Shown one piece after another: positions 34,276 through 46,552 of a DNA stretch of 64,000 nucleotides. Below the pieces are notes generated by a model. It had not been told where the DNA came from. It made no database searches and was given only the letters and a program-made list of their open reading frames with translations. Source of the stretch: Dactylonectria macrodidyma. Its lineage: Eukaryota > Ascomycota > Sordariomycetes > Hypocreales > Nectriaceae. The stretch's first letter is position 1; each line of letters starts with the position of its first letter. The stretch covers positions 434,001 through 498,000 of the forward strand of contig JAGMUV010000011.1 of NCBI GenBank assembly GCA_020744425.1, in the 5' to 3' direction. Made by a program: the position numbers and the translations under genes.

Positions 34276-34586
34276 CCATGTGGGTTCATGAAAATGCTTG
34301 TAGCATAATAGATGGCGTTTAGAGGGAATATCAACGAGACATACAAGGCTCTATTCTCCCAGGTACTTTCGTTCATATTACAGGTCAACTTCATTGTGAC
34401 ACACTCAAGCGTGGAAATGCATCGTTCAGAAAATTGATGTTGGTTCAAGGTACGCTGGGGATAGGAGCCTAAATGCATCTTACAGCTGCGCTTCTCTGAC
34501 TATTCCACATTACGCTATCATTGGGTATGTGCTTCAAAAGCCATTTCATTACCTCGCTCAAGGAACTGCATCGTCACAACCCGGCT
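34276..34586. other. Convergent 3' spacer
   Basis: 311 bp between the 3' ends of CSN5 and the minus-strand hydrolase. No gene seen. Confidence 0.5.
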
Positions 34587-35573
34587 TCATAGCTTTGCCT
34601 GCACCGGTTTCGCCAACACCCTTCTGGCCCACGCCGCCCTCGTCCCGATCGAGCCCTTCGAACTAGGATGGTCCGGTACCATGTAGTCGAACAGATGGAA
34701 ACCGCCCTGCCAAATGTGCAAATCGACCTGCACACCTGCCGCCCAAAGCTTCTGCGCGTATGCAATGCTTTCATCGCGGAAGAGCTCCGCTGAGCCAGCG
34801 CAGATGAAGGCCGGCGGCAGGTTCGCCGCATTGGTGATCCGCGAGGGCGCGGCCAAGGCACTGACGTCGGGCTTGCCGACCGAATCACCCAGATATGCCG
34901 TCCAGGCGGTGACATTAGAACCACGGGACCAGCTGCCCTCACTGACGAACTGCTTGCTCGAGTTGGTCTCCATACAATCATCGAGCATAGGGCTGTCAAG
35001 CAGCTGGGCACGAATTTTGGGGCCGTTGCGATCGCGAGCCATCACCGTCATGGCCGCTGCTATGTTTCCGCCGGCGCTCTGTCCTGCGAGCATCAGGAAT
35101 TCGGGATCGATGCCCAGTTCCGCGAGGTGCTCTCCGATCCACGTCAGTCCGGCGTAGCAGTCGTCCAGAGGCACCGGGAAGGGGTGTTCGGGCGAGAGGC
35201 GGTACTCGGCCGTAATGCACACGGCACCCACTTCCTTCCCCCACTGCAGGACCTCCTTGAACCCCGTGAAGCGGTTCCCGCAGATCATGCCGCCGCTGTG
35301 CGAGTAGTAGATGCCCGGGCTGCCAGACGGCGAGGGCGCGACGCTGGTGGGCCGGAAGATGGACAACGCGACAGGTCCATGGGGACCGGGGACAAATCGC
35401 TCCTCGTGGGTAAAGGGCTCGCCGGCGAGGGTGGTCTCGAGGGTCGAGACGGAGTTCTGGACGTCGCGGAGAGCGGGGATGAGCTCCGGCGTGAAGTCCT
35501 TGGGAGGCGGAAGAGCGTCCAGGAACGCGGCGAACTCGGGCTCGTACGGGGGCTTAGGTATGTCTGCGGGCAT
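34587..35573 (-). CDS. Alpha/beta hydrolase fold-3 esterase with variant oxyanion motif
   Basis: A single exon of 328 residues. The nucleophile Ser166 is in GQSAGG (residues 164-169), with Asp267 in LFRDES and His293 in GGFHLFD completing the triad. EYRLSPEHPFP (123-133) is the classic segment that follows the oxyanion strand in HSL-type esterases. The oxyanion motif reads HSGG (92-95) in place of HGGG, and the nucleophile elbow has Gln in place of the common Asp. There is no signal peptide or membrane helix, so a cytosolic carboxylesterase or acyl hydrolase is likely. The substrate is unknown. The start at 35573 is the first Met, and the gene converges with CSN5. Confidence 0.9.
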   Translation of the reverse strand: MPADIPKPPYEPEFAAFLDALPPPKDFTPELIPALRDVQNSVSTLETTLAGEPFTHEERFVPGPHGPVALSIFRPTSVAPSPSGSPGIYYSHSGGMICGNRFTGFKEVLQWGKEVGAVCITAEYRLSPEHPFPVPLDDCYAGLTWIGEHLAELGIDPEFLMLAGQSAGGNIAAAMTVMARDRNGPKIRAQLLDSPMLDDCMETNSSKQFVSEGSWSRGSNVTAWTAYLGDSVGKPDVSALAAPSRITNAANLPPAFICAGSAELFRDESIAYAQKLWAAGVQVDLHIWQGGFHLFDYMVPDHPSSKGSIGTRAAWARRVLAKPVQAKL

Positions 35574-38500
35574 GGCGAAAGGCGGTATATGCCGTCGTTT
35601 GCTGGCTCAATTGCTGCACCTCAGGAGAACGAGATGCTTAACCTATATGTAGTCGGGGCGAGCTGAGCTCGCGAACGGACCTAGTCTCATTTATTCGGCC
35701 GCCTGAGCTTCTCCGCATCCCCGTTCGCGTGGGGAAGCCCCCAAGACTGTTGTCTAGCTTTCTAGTATAGGCAGTACATGTCGTGGGGTTTGAAGTGCCG
35801 AGGGCCCTCGGGTCTTTTCAACACAGGCACTCGGAGGCGGGGCCCGGGGAGAAGTGGGGCTACTCTCCGGGCATCAACTGTCTTCACTCTTGTCGGCCAT
35901 CGGAGGGATATTTGATAGGAACCTCGAGGTATGCTGCGTCTTTTGTGATAATTGTTCCTATTTCCACAATATCCTGACAATTTTTCTGTTTATGACGGCC
36001 CTTTCTGCGGTGTTTCGATCAGCGTGCCCATCGTCGATGGCTGGTGAACCCCGGCTTGGCAAGGAAAATGTCTTCCGGCGCAAAGGCGGAGCATCTTCCG
36101 GACGGGCGTCGGACGCTGAGTTATCCGGCCAGAAACTTCGTAATCGTTCACTTGCACTCCATCTCAACGCTGGAAGGGCTTGGAGAGCTTCCTACAGCTC
36201 ATGCGCAATCAGGGATAGCAGAAACCAAACTGCGACGGAATTTAGCGATGGTGAGCAGCCTGGTAACATCCGCAGAGTCGCATCCATGACCACAGACTGG
36301 TTCGGAGGCCTGCCACTGTAGGACGAAACGAGGAACTGAGTGATGAACATTCACTCGCTGTGAGAGAGTTGGGGAATGAAATATACTGGTCTGTCTCAAC
36401 TTCGGTGTTACTAATACTCGGCCCTTTCTTTTCTTTCCTCTTTTTTTTTTTCGCCGACGATGAGTTCCCTTGACCGATCTCGGCCGAGGGCTACTCGTCT
36501 CCTTGCATCGGTTGAGACTCGGACGGAACGGGCTCATTCAATAATTAGCTCTCGCTTGGACTAAAGGGTGGCCCAACTATTATCGCCGTGAAGTTTGGAA
36601 ATGGTTTGAGTTCCGAGTTGCATCTTGCGGCATGTCCTCGGCGTGCTGTGCGACCGGTGCCACCTCACGAGACGACGTGGTGCAAGCTGAAAGGGAATCT
36701 AGATGCGGCGCTCGTGCGACAATGCATGGTGATCTTGTGTGCGTCTGCATGCTGCGCCTGCGGTCTGGCGAGTAGTCGGACACGGAGCGCGCGAGCCAGT
36801 GAATTCGGATAGATAACACATTGGGAGGCCGCATGAAAAGAGGCGAGCCAGCCGGAGATGATACCTTTGCTGGCTGCTGGTCCCGTTAAAGCGGAAAGGG
36901 CATGTGGAGAGAACTGGCATGCAAAGACAACCATCAGGCCAAGCACAGGTGAGGGCAGGGAAGTTCCCGTGGAGGCAATCCGTGGCTCGAGACTATTCAG
37001 ACTAGAATGGTGCCGAGACACGGGCGATGGAGCGAGGCGGCGGAGGCGGAGCACATGCTTCGAGACTCAACCCCCGCGAACTTGGTCGCTGGACTTGGGA
37101 ACAAACATCTACAAAGGTGCAGTATCATCGTCAGAGCCACCCCTCCTGTGCATATCTGTGTATGCACATGCTTGCTACTGTACGACGCCGAAGCCAGCCA
37201 GACCAGCCAAGACTGAGGCATCCCAAGCTGGATCCAGCTAGCGGCATCGAGCTACCCCTGTCGCCAATTAGACGCTATTGCCTTGTTCCAGCTCGGCAGG
37301 TATCTGGAGGTATTTGGAAGAGCCTCTGGCTGGAAGAGGAGAGCCCAGGACTGCACGATGGAGAGACCCCGGCCAACCTGAGAGCCACACCACGTACCTG
37401 GCGTTCATAGGCCCAGCCCACCCTGCTCGCAGCAATTACAGCGGGTGGATGGATGTCCCCTGCTAGAGCAGTTTGTACCGGTCGTAGCGGGTGGTAGTTG
37501 AAGCGGTTGGTGCTATGGGTGCCATGGATGGTGCATTTTGGCGGTTCATTTCGGTGGTGCATTGCGCAACTTGCGCTGTCGCTTTGCGCAGTTCCCTTCA
37601 AAGGTGATCCGACTGCCAGCTTCCTGACGTCATGCATCATCATCATGGCCTCTCGGCCGCCGAAAGTTTTCTGATGACCGCAATTCTTGGCGATCAGCAT
37701 GCAGATTGGCGTGGGAAAAGCATGGCACGGGCAAGCATCATCGATTGCTATTAATCACTACCTACTGTAGCTAACGTACCTGAAGCGAGCATCCCGCAGT
37801 CCGATGAAATTGCATGACGCGTAAAAATTGGGGAAACCCCGTGGAGCGAGCCGCGATCCATCGCGGAATTGCACGAGATGCACCTGGAGATGTGCAGCTA
37901 AGGTAAGCTCCTGCTTTTCATTTGATCAATGACCTTTTCTTTCTCCTCTCTTGCAATTAGGCTACGTACCGCATCCTGGGAGGGTGGGTTTGATCTCCTT
38001 GGTATGATCGCCTTGGATGGGTCATTGGCACCAAAGAAACTGGGGCGACAGGGCCTTGAGCTTATCGGATCTTTCGACCTAGCCTGACACGGGCCCTTTG
38101 ACGACATACATGGAGGAACGCGTGATGGGCTACTGTTTTTGTCCTTCGTCCTGAATGCGGTGTGAGGGATGGGGGGAATTCATTGCAATGAGGTCAAATC
38201 CTTAGGAAACGAGTCTCTCGAGGGATGAGACGCGAACGACAAGAGACGGCAAAGGCTGAACGCACTATCCATGTGCTCGCTCATCCCGTCTTTTTCTTGT
38301 CTCGGCGCTGTATGAAAAGGAGGGTGTACTACGCACACGGATTTGCGTGAGTCCACTTCTGAGTTAAGTGTGAATCCACTTGGTGAAGCGCATATGTGAT
38401 AGTTTGCATCACGAGAAGCTGCGTGGTTGACGCATGGTCTGGACCTTGGAACGGCATCGCCAACGGCCCCAACAGGACGGGTGCGTCGTAGGTCATGGTC

Positions 38501-40080
38501 CATGGCGACTCAGGATGTGCAGATGGCGCTGCGTCCGTCACAAGAGTGCATCCATTCACACATTCGCCCAAGGGACAAGCCACCAAAGCAACTGGGCTGC
38601 ACAGACACACACGCGAGGCGCCTCAAAACTTGCCCTGGACATTGGGTCGGAATGTGCGTAGCTAGATGGGGATGCCTCCCCTTTTGCCCACCAGAGGGAG
38701 GAGAGCAATGCAGATACGATAGCGGTCTATGAGTTGGAGCCAAGGAGAGGATGTTGACTCCTGAAAAGACCCAATCCTGCCCAGCCGGCTCTTGAGGTGC
38801 AGGACGGGGAATCACATAGACTCAGATGTTCTGGATGCAATGCAACACTGCTGAATGCAAGACTTTGAGTAAAGCTGTTGTCTGACCTACCGGCATTCTC
38901 CATGCTACTGGTCGCAAGCCATCCATCAGCCATTGTAACCAGACCAGGACTGGGTGAGAGTTAGGACCAGGTGAGACAAAGTCCTTAGGTACATGATGCA
39001 ACCATGGGCAACCCAGCCACGTTGGAGAGGAACATGACACCTCGAACCACCCAGCAACGAAAACGACGATGAAACAGCCCCAAAGACGAAGCAACTCACA
39101 AACGGAAATTGAACTCACGGCCACAACGCTCCTAGCACTTCGCGCCTCACACCAGAAGTCGAGAACGTCAGAGATGGCCCACCAAGACGGCCCCAAGATG
39201 GGCACCAAATAGCGGCGCTTCCCTGGCTCCCCTGCCTGGCTGGCAAGCGGCTGCAACCCTTGCCCAGCTGGCTTGGCCCGGCGCTGCACTAGCCCACTTG
39301 ACATGCGAGGCCCCCTGCAACTCCATTTTTTGCCCTTTTGTCTCTTTTTTGGTCGTCCTGGTACCATCGCGTACTGTTCCCGAGCGATGCGGTACCTTGA
39401 ATGCATCAGCTCAGAGTTCGAATGGCCCATCCCATCCCGGTCGGGCTAATACCGAGACGCCGCTGTGGATGCAGTACCTAGCTCGAGTGGGTGTTGGGTT
39501 TGTTAGTGGTGTCAGTGGTAGTCGTTGCTGCGACATATCGCAGATGACGTCCATGATCAGCGCTTCTTGAAGCTGGGCCTCTGGCCTCGCCCTTGCTCTA
39601 CGAGTCAACGTCACTGCCACCCAAATCCGGCTTTGCCTTGTCTCGACCTACCCTGTCTTGGCGTTTCCTGTCTCGAATCTTGCCGCATACTGCCGCATGC
39701 TGGTGTGAATTGGTAGTACCAAAATGTCCCATCCTGCTTGCAGCTAAGAGCTCCCGTTGCGTCTTCCCAAAGTATATGTAACCCCTTTCACCCTCGGCCT
39801 GCTCATCTGCTGTTCCTCTTCTACTTCCTTCTACTCATCTCGTACCCATCCTCAGGAATATCCCTATACCCCACTTCCTCAAAGGAAATAATACCCAATC
39901 TTCTTGTGATACCCAGAACCGCCTCCTCCCAACCCCTACCACCTCCAATCGGCCTTCCTCACCCACAAAATATTCCCCGATACCCTCGACATCCTATTTT
40001 AATACCGGAGTCGATTTACCTATAACTTAGCTCGGCACTCTTTCTTTGTTTGACTCGCCTAATCCCCTATACCCGACATC
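35574..40080. other. 4.5-kb gene-free spacer with pyrimidine-rich leader
   Basis: No convincing gene on either strand. Frames of up to 202 codons exist (38822-39430, minus) but lack domain-like blocks. From about 39786 to the HAM1-like start the plus strand is pyrimidine-rich (CTTCTACT, CCTCCCAACC, ACCACCTCC), typical of the leader of a well-expressed fungal gene. Confidence 0.45.
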
Positions 40081-42675
40081 ATGTCTGCCAATGTCAACAA
40101 ACCCACCAACAATGCCGTGAAGGAGGCCGACATCAACCGCAAGCTCCAGGTTTACGGCATTGCCACGGCTTTCCAGAACGGCAAGGTCCCTTCAGTAAGG
40201 ATTCCACCACTGCGATACCTCCAATTGCCACAATATTAATCTTCATCACTCCAGAATGACCAAATCGACGTCGCCCTCAGCAGCTTCCTTGCCTCCAAGG
40301 CCTTCTCAAGCCCCAGCGGGGACCTCTCTGACGATGGCAAGAACCTCATCAAAGACACGCGAGACGTCATCCAGCAGGCCAAATACCTTCTCCTATCCAA
40401 GAACGAGGGCAACCTGATTCAGGATTTCGTCTGGCAGACTACACAGTTCGATCCCAAGAGCGTCAACACTCCCAACGCTCCCGTCACGAAGGACGCCGCC
40501 AAGAAAGATGGCGAGGATGCTCTCCAGGGCTTGCGTACACTAGGCACGCTGCTTATCACCAACGGCCAGTTCCGAAAGCTTCTGAAGGACGCGACCGTTC
40601 TGCTACGAGATATCGCCGGCGATGCTGCCACAAACGCTGCTTCTAGGGTCCGCCCTTCTGAGGAGCAGCTGGCCAACATGGACCAGGCTGCTCAGGACAA
40701 CACTTGGCACGAGAAGCCCGACTTCTCCAAGGAGAACCTGAAAAAGCAAGCCCAGGGCGTTTACGGCGGCAACGCAAAGAAGGACGCCAAAGACACTGTC
40801 AACGCAGGACTTCAAGCTAACCAGCAGCAAGGCGATACCGCTGCTGGCGCGAACGTTGCTCTCAACACTGCCAAGGAGAAGCTTGATGGCAAGCTCGACG
40901 ACAAGACCAAGAAGAACATTCTGCAGCGCAATGAGGATCTCCGCCGTCAAGCCAGCGATTACTACAGCAAGAAGATGCCTCAGGAACGCAAGGACCAGAC
41001 CATCTTCCGTCTCAAGAAGATGGTTCTCGAGTGCCAGCAACACGAGGACTATTCCCAGGCCATCCAAACCCTCCTCAACCTCGCTGAGAACTACGGCCGA
41101 CATGGTCGCACCATGGGCAAGGGAGGTGCTAGTTCTGCTAAGGAAGCCCGATCCGGCTTCGCCGCTGCTGAGGCCGATTTGCGCACCCTCATCGAGCGCT
41201 TCGCCAACGGCACGTCTACTTCCGATCTTTGGGAGTCTATCGGGCAGATCTATAAGGACGCTGAGAAGGATCCTGAACTCCGCGAATGGTTCAAGAACTT
41301 GGATGCCTACATTCGCCGCTGCCTCCTCCAGCAGGGTTTCATCCTGGACGACGCGTCCAACCAGCAGTGGAACCAGCTCTACGAGCGTGGCCGATACCTC
41401 CTCCGCGAGAAGTATCGATCCCACACCAACCGCATCGTTGACGAGATCAAGTTCGTAGCCGATCAGTTTGACAAGGATGCGCAGAACAAGGCTTTCGCCC
41501 AGTCGCTCACCAAGTTATTCAAGGACCTTGGCCAGGATGCGGATGGCAAGCCTGTCTTCAAGCCTCATCTGATCAAGGATTTGACCGAGGTCATCCTTCC
41601 CTCCGTCTTGAAGAACATTGCCTACATCCCCATCCCCCGCATCGAGTTCTCTGATCCCAAGTTCGATGCTATCATCGAGAACTTGGTCCTCGAGAGCGAC
41701 AACTTCATGCCCAACGTCCTTGAGATCGCAAGCGAGCACTACTTCCGATGGGGACGCAAGAAGATTGCGAACAAGCACCATCAGACCTTCGAGGTCAAGG
41801 CCGCCGGCATCCAGATGGACTTGCGCGATGTCAGCTTCCACATCAAGCGCAAGCAGGGCTTCCCTTCCATCACTGACACTGGTGTCATGGATCTCCTCCT
41901 CCCGGGTGATGGATTCTCCTTCAAGATGAAGGTTTCCACCGCCCACAAGAAGGATCGCCAGAACTTCTTCAAGGTTGAGAAGGTTGATGTTGACTTTAAG
42001 GGTCTCAACTTCAAGATCAAGCAATCGAGCCACAAGCTGCTCTTCGCCTTGGCCAAACCGCTCGCACTCAAGTTCATGCGCAAGCCGATCCAGGTGGCCG
42101 TTGAGAAGGCCATCAAGGACCAATGCAACAACTTTGATGCTCAGCTCTACAAGGTCAAGCAGGAGGTCGACCGCGCTACTGTCGAGGCCAAGAATGACCC
42201 CCAGAACGCTCCCAACATCTACATGCGCTACTACACCGCCGCCCAGAACGAGTTTGGCAAGAAGAAGGCCAAGGCCGAGGAGGCTGTCGCGGACAAGAAG
42301 GTCAAGGTTGCCTTCACCAAGGAGGACAGCATTTTCCCCGCCATCAACCTTCCTGGTGGAATCAGCACCAAGGCTACCGAGTACAAGGAGTTGGCCCGCA
42401 AGGGCGAGAAGTGGGAGAGCCCCGTTTTCTCCATCGGTTCTGCTGCCAAGAGCACGGATATTCCCCCCGCGCCTAAGATTCAGCGCAAGGCTCATCCCGT
42501 GAACACTGGCAACAGTGCCGTCAACGGTCAGAACCTCAAGGGTCAGAACTACAACGGTCTCCAGGACCTCAATGGCCCCAACCGCAAGCCTATCAATGAG
42601 TTCGGCACCGAGTTCACCACCAATGGTCTCAAGGTCAACAACGGACCTGTCTACTCTGGCGGTCAGATCGTCTAG
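40081..42675 (+). CDS. HAM1-like protein (HAM1 N- and C-terminal domains)
   Basis: Two exons, 40081-40194 and 40255-42675, with a 60-bp intron in phase 0, join to 844 residues. The protein has the layout of fungal HAM1-like proteins: a helical N-terminal domain (ALSSFLASKAFSS, TLLITNGQFRKLLKDA, about residues 40-500) and a C-terminal region with alternating beta-strand pattern (FEVKAAGIQMDLRDVSFHIK, about 560-700) that resembles lipid-binding BPI-type folds. It is not the ITP pyrophosphatase also called Ham1. The C-terminal tail is Asn/Gly-rich. The name comes from a hyphal-anastomosis locus; a lipid-binding role is inferred from the fold. Strong codon bias (AAG, GAG, CTC) and a pyrimidine-rich leader suggest high expression. 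Confidence 0.88.
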
Positions 42676-43798
42676 AAAATATGGCCATGAAGGATGGAGA
42701 GGAGATGGCATGAAAACGGTGGGAGGATAGGACGACTAAACGCTATACCCCTTTCGACGCACGCATGACTTTATTTCTTTTATTACTGTATTCCGTTTTC
42801 TTTCTTGATACCACGGTGGAAGTAATGGCGGATGGTCCTTACGGACCTGAGACTTGACTAGTGTAGCAAACCTATGTTTCTGAAAATTGTTTGCTTTTCC
42901 TTGAATAACGATATAAATGCAACGTTGATAGGTTCAAATTGACGTTTTAAAATGACTTAATGCTCTTCTGTGTTCCTCGCATATAGCCTCTTTCACACGA
43001 TTATGCAACCCGTTCATATTCCCAATTTCATTCACTGTGACTCTTATCATATCCATTTCTTTGTCACGGGCATATCGAACAAGTTTGAGTCAATGAGTGG
43101 CACATGAAATTATGAAGGTGGGTTTTATTGTATGCTCATAACTGGCCTCGGTCACATGGCCACTCCAGCACAAGTAGCGGCGCCCAAGTTGTAAATGGAG
43201 ATGTCCATTTTCGAGTGGCAAACGATAACGTTGTGATGCGTATCTATTGCGACCAACTGCCTTGCACGCTTAGTATGTGCGGATAAAAGCCGTCCATGTG
43301 GTGGGCTGCGTCTAATGATCATGATGATTGACCAAGACGGATGGAGTTTAGCCCCGATGATTTTCTTACAGGGTCGTGATGGTGCATGTGACGACGTCAC
43401 CTCTTCAGTGCTTCCAGCCAGTGGACAGCTGAGCAGCGAGCACTGATGAGCCACTGAGTGCTGCGCAAGGTGGCGCCAAAGTCGGGTGGCGGCCTCTACA
43501 AAACCACCCTCCAACGACCAGACGGTTCTGTAAGGGACCGACGGATAGGTAGTCCTACGTAACTTCCATAGGTACAAACAGAAAACAACAAAAGAAACCT
43601 TTTTTTTCTCTCCCCTTCTTTCCATCTTTCCTTGTTTCTCCCTCTTTCCCCGGTTCACTTTTCTACATCTGTGAATTACCCCTCGCAAGGCACCTCTACT
43701 TTTAGCCTCAGCAGAATCACAAACAACCCCACCAAGAGTCCTCGACTATCGCTTCATCACCATAAACCATCACCTTCGATGCCACAAATCATCTCACC
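42676..43798. other. Spacer between HAM1-like and PX-associated genes
   Basis: 1.1 kb with the 3' UTR of the first gene and the promoter of the second. A pyrimidine tract (TTTTTTTCTCTCCCCTTC, about 43598-43650) precedes the next gene. No gene seen; the 178-codon minus frame here is the complement of that tract. Confidence 0.45.
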
Positions 43799-46210
43799 AT
43801 GACGCCTGCGTCCCTTTCGCCAAAGCAGACGCACGCGCTCTTCGATATCCTCACCCACCATGAAACGTACGCCGAGATCGAGGGTTTCAAGTTTCCTGAT
43901 GCCGTCACCGGCTATGGCCGTCCATTTGCCAGAGAGACGGTCTTACCCCAGACCGGGGGGGCGAGTCGGTCGAGTACGCCTGCGAATTCAACGGCTGGCA
44001 CCCCTCGAGTGAGGACCCCCGTTCCCTTCTTCAAGTCCAGCGTGGAGAAGAAGAGTGAGGAAGAACCGCCAAAGGAGGAGCCAGAGGAGGAGCCGGAAGA
44101 AGAGGATTCCTCGCCATCAGAGTCACCGCTGCTGCAGACGCTCGTGACCAGGTTCTGTCTGCAGCTTCCTGGCGTGAGAGATCTGCCTCGAGAGTTTTGG
44201 TCAGTACGCTTGCAGGGCTTGCTGGCCAGACTAGGCGAGGCAGAGCTGTCCGAGAGCTATGACAAGGGCGCCCTAGGCACCCGCAAAGTGTTGGCAACGG
44301 CGTCGAGTAGTTTTATCGAGATGCTCGGACGAGGCGCCTTGGGAGGCATGAAAAGGCGGACCCCCTCGGAGACCAAGGACAGCGAGCTCGAAGCCGAAGA
44401 CACCTATGATCACACCAAAGCAGAGGATCTTGTGAGGGCATGGGACGACATAGTCGAGGGACACATCTACGGAAACCTGGTTGACGAACTTTTCGACCAT
44501 CTCATCACCTCGGATGATTTGGAAAGCTATTCCCCAGCTGTAAAAGCTGCAGCTGAGTATGCTATAATTCAGTATGTTTCTCATGTCATGTCCCAATCCA
44601 GTTCATTCTAACCGTGGTGCAGCCTTGCCACCTTTCTCCATCACATCTTCGTCCTCTCCCCAGAAGGGCAATATCTCTTGAAGCTCATCGAGAACGTCCA
44701 CAACCTTATTCCGTATAAAATGGTCAAACAGACGCTGCGAGTCGGCAATGCCGCCACCATGATGAGCGCCATGATGCGCCTGCTCCTTGCTAAGCTGAGC
44801 GTCACGAGCATCACCAACTGGGTCGGGCTAACAGCCAACGCCGACGACGGCATGAATCTTTTGCAGAGGATAATATCCCTGGTTCTGTCGTGGGATTCGA
44901 GCGAGTTCAGAAAGAGCGCCGACAAGATCGAGAAGGCGAAAGATCGACCCAGCGACGAAATGTTGCAGGCGATTCGCAACTACATTGCCCAAAACCGTGA
45001 CGAGCACGAGACGGTGCGAGCCGCTAGCACCGATCATTCTCAGTCCATCATCACCGCCATCTTCAACGCATCCGACCCCAACCTCGCCACTTCCTTGACC
45101 GACCAAAAACACACTCAATGCCTCGAGTACTATTCCGCTCTCCTCTCAGTGCGCGACCGCGAGTGCATCACAACTGCCTTGTGTCGACAGCCGCCTGATC
45201 TCTTCACTGCCACAGTCAAGGACCTCTTCTCGGCCTATGAGCCCATGATCCGGGCCATTCACTCGGGGGTGGATTTGCGAGAGCACGTCGAGGCGGGCCA
45301 AGCTTTTATTGATGACTTCATCAAGTCTAGCAAGCCCAAAAAGGTCGAAACGGGTACTTCGACACCGCTGGGAGGGATGCGGTCCATGTTGAATGGCGGC
45401 GACTCGTCGACCAAGCCAGGGAAGATGCCGAGTGTCAACGATTATGTCGACTTGCTGATGAGGAATCGCACGGTCTTGTACAAATGGGTCCACGCCTTGG
45501 CGAAATCTTGCCCCGATGTGTGGGAGGAAATGAGGAAGTGGGAAAAGGACGCTGTTGTCCGGTTCCGCCAAGAACGCAAACCTCAAAAGTCTTTTGATGT
45601 CCAGGACACAGTTCAACAAGCTGCAGCGGACACGGCCCATGATGTTTCACCGGCCTCAACCCTTGAAGATGCAAAGGACACCACACATGAAATTGAGGGC
45701 GCGAATGGGAAGAAAACCCCCAAGGCTGGTGAACGCGTGACTGACACCAGTCCAATGGATGACTGCCTCAACGAACTTTTCCAGTCTCTCCCCTCTACCT
45801 CCCAGCAATCAGTCCTCTCTTCACTCGATGCACACTCTATGTACCTATCCACCCTCTCAGACCTATCTTTATCCCGCCTTCAACGCATCATAGACTCTGC
45901 GGACACCAACTCCGATAACATGGCCGGTCCAGGCATGGTCCTCTCGCGATGGCAGAGCATCCTAGAATGCACACGCATCACCCCAGACGCCCCTCGAGGC
46001 CCTATTCGTCACGGAAAGGATGTCAAGCACGCCATGACTATGGGCAAGACGGGCGTGGCAGGCATTGAAAAGGCGAGGGAGGCAGCGCTGCGGCTAGCCG
46101 AGGAGGGACCTGAGGCGCCGAATGTTGACATCGTGGTCAATGAAATGGCGGCAGGGTTCCGTAGATTGCTACAGGAGGACAAGAGAGCAGTGAACGAACC
46201 GGTAAGCTGA
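43799..46210 (+). CDS. PX-associated-domain protein without a PX domain
   Basis: Two exons, 43799-44571 and 44623-46210, with a 51-bp intron, join to 786 residues. An N-terminal PX-associated (PXB) domain is seen in LSPKQTHALFDILTHHETYA and, after an acidic linker (residues about 83-106), in LPREFWSVRLQGLLARLGE. The large DUF3818-type helical domain then starts (VRAWDDIVEGHIYGNLVDEL, then KMVKQTLRVGNAATMMSAMM) and runs to the C-terminus. The yeast relative Ypr097w/Lec1 and many fungal relatives carry a PX phosphoinositide-binding domain between these two; here none is visible. The role is likely in lipid or membrane handling, but this is inferred from the family. The start is the first Met after an upstream stop. 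Confidence 0.85.
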
Positions 46211-46552
46211 ACAACATTGAGCTTAGCGATTATCCATAGCAGACGCCTTACACTCGAATATGATCATGACGCACGAGATAGTACATACAGCATGACTAGA
46301 GCATATGCATAATAATATGAGTTGCTAGTGATGTCAGAGGTTTACCTCTTACTGGTATCTTCAAAGAATTGCAAACTCGACAGGTTGACTCTCATGGTCT
46401 GTAACACATTGCCCTTGCTCCAAAACACTGGGTATCCCTGTCTCCGGGTTGATTCCCTCGGATTTGTCGGCCCCTCCCCTTTTTGTTCCGCCTTCGAGAT
46501 TCTAACCCATGGCAAACCAGACTTGGAGTTGATAAGTAAAGCCAATATGCAA
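46211..46552. other. Convergent 3' spacer
   Basis: 342 bp between the 3' ends of the PX-associated gene and the interrupted deaminase-like gene. Nothing recognised. Confidence 0.5.

Noticed and set aside
38822..39430. 202-codon minus-strand open frame
   Set aside because: Trp/Ser-rich, with no recognisable motif or splice context. Read as non-coding spacer.
39400..39440. tRNA-like GTTCGAATG sequence
   Set aside because: No matching acceptor or anticodon stem around it.
40603..42711. Long antisense frames (273 and 398 codons) over the HAM1-like gene
   Set aside because: Shadows of the strong codon bias of the sense gene. Their leucine/valine-rich sequence mirrors AAG/GAG codons.
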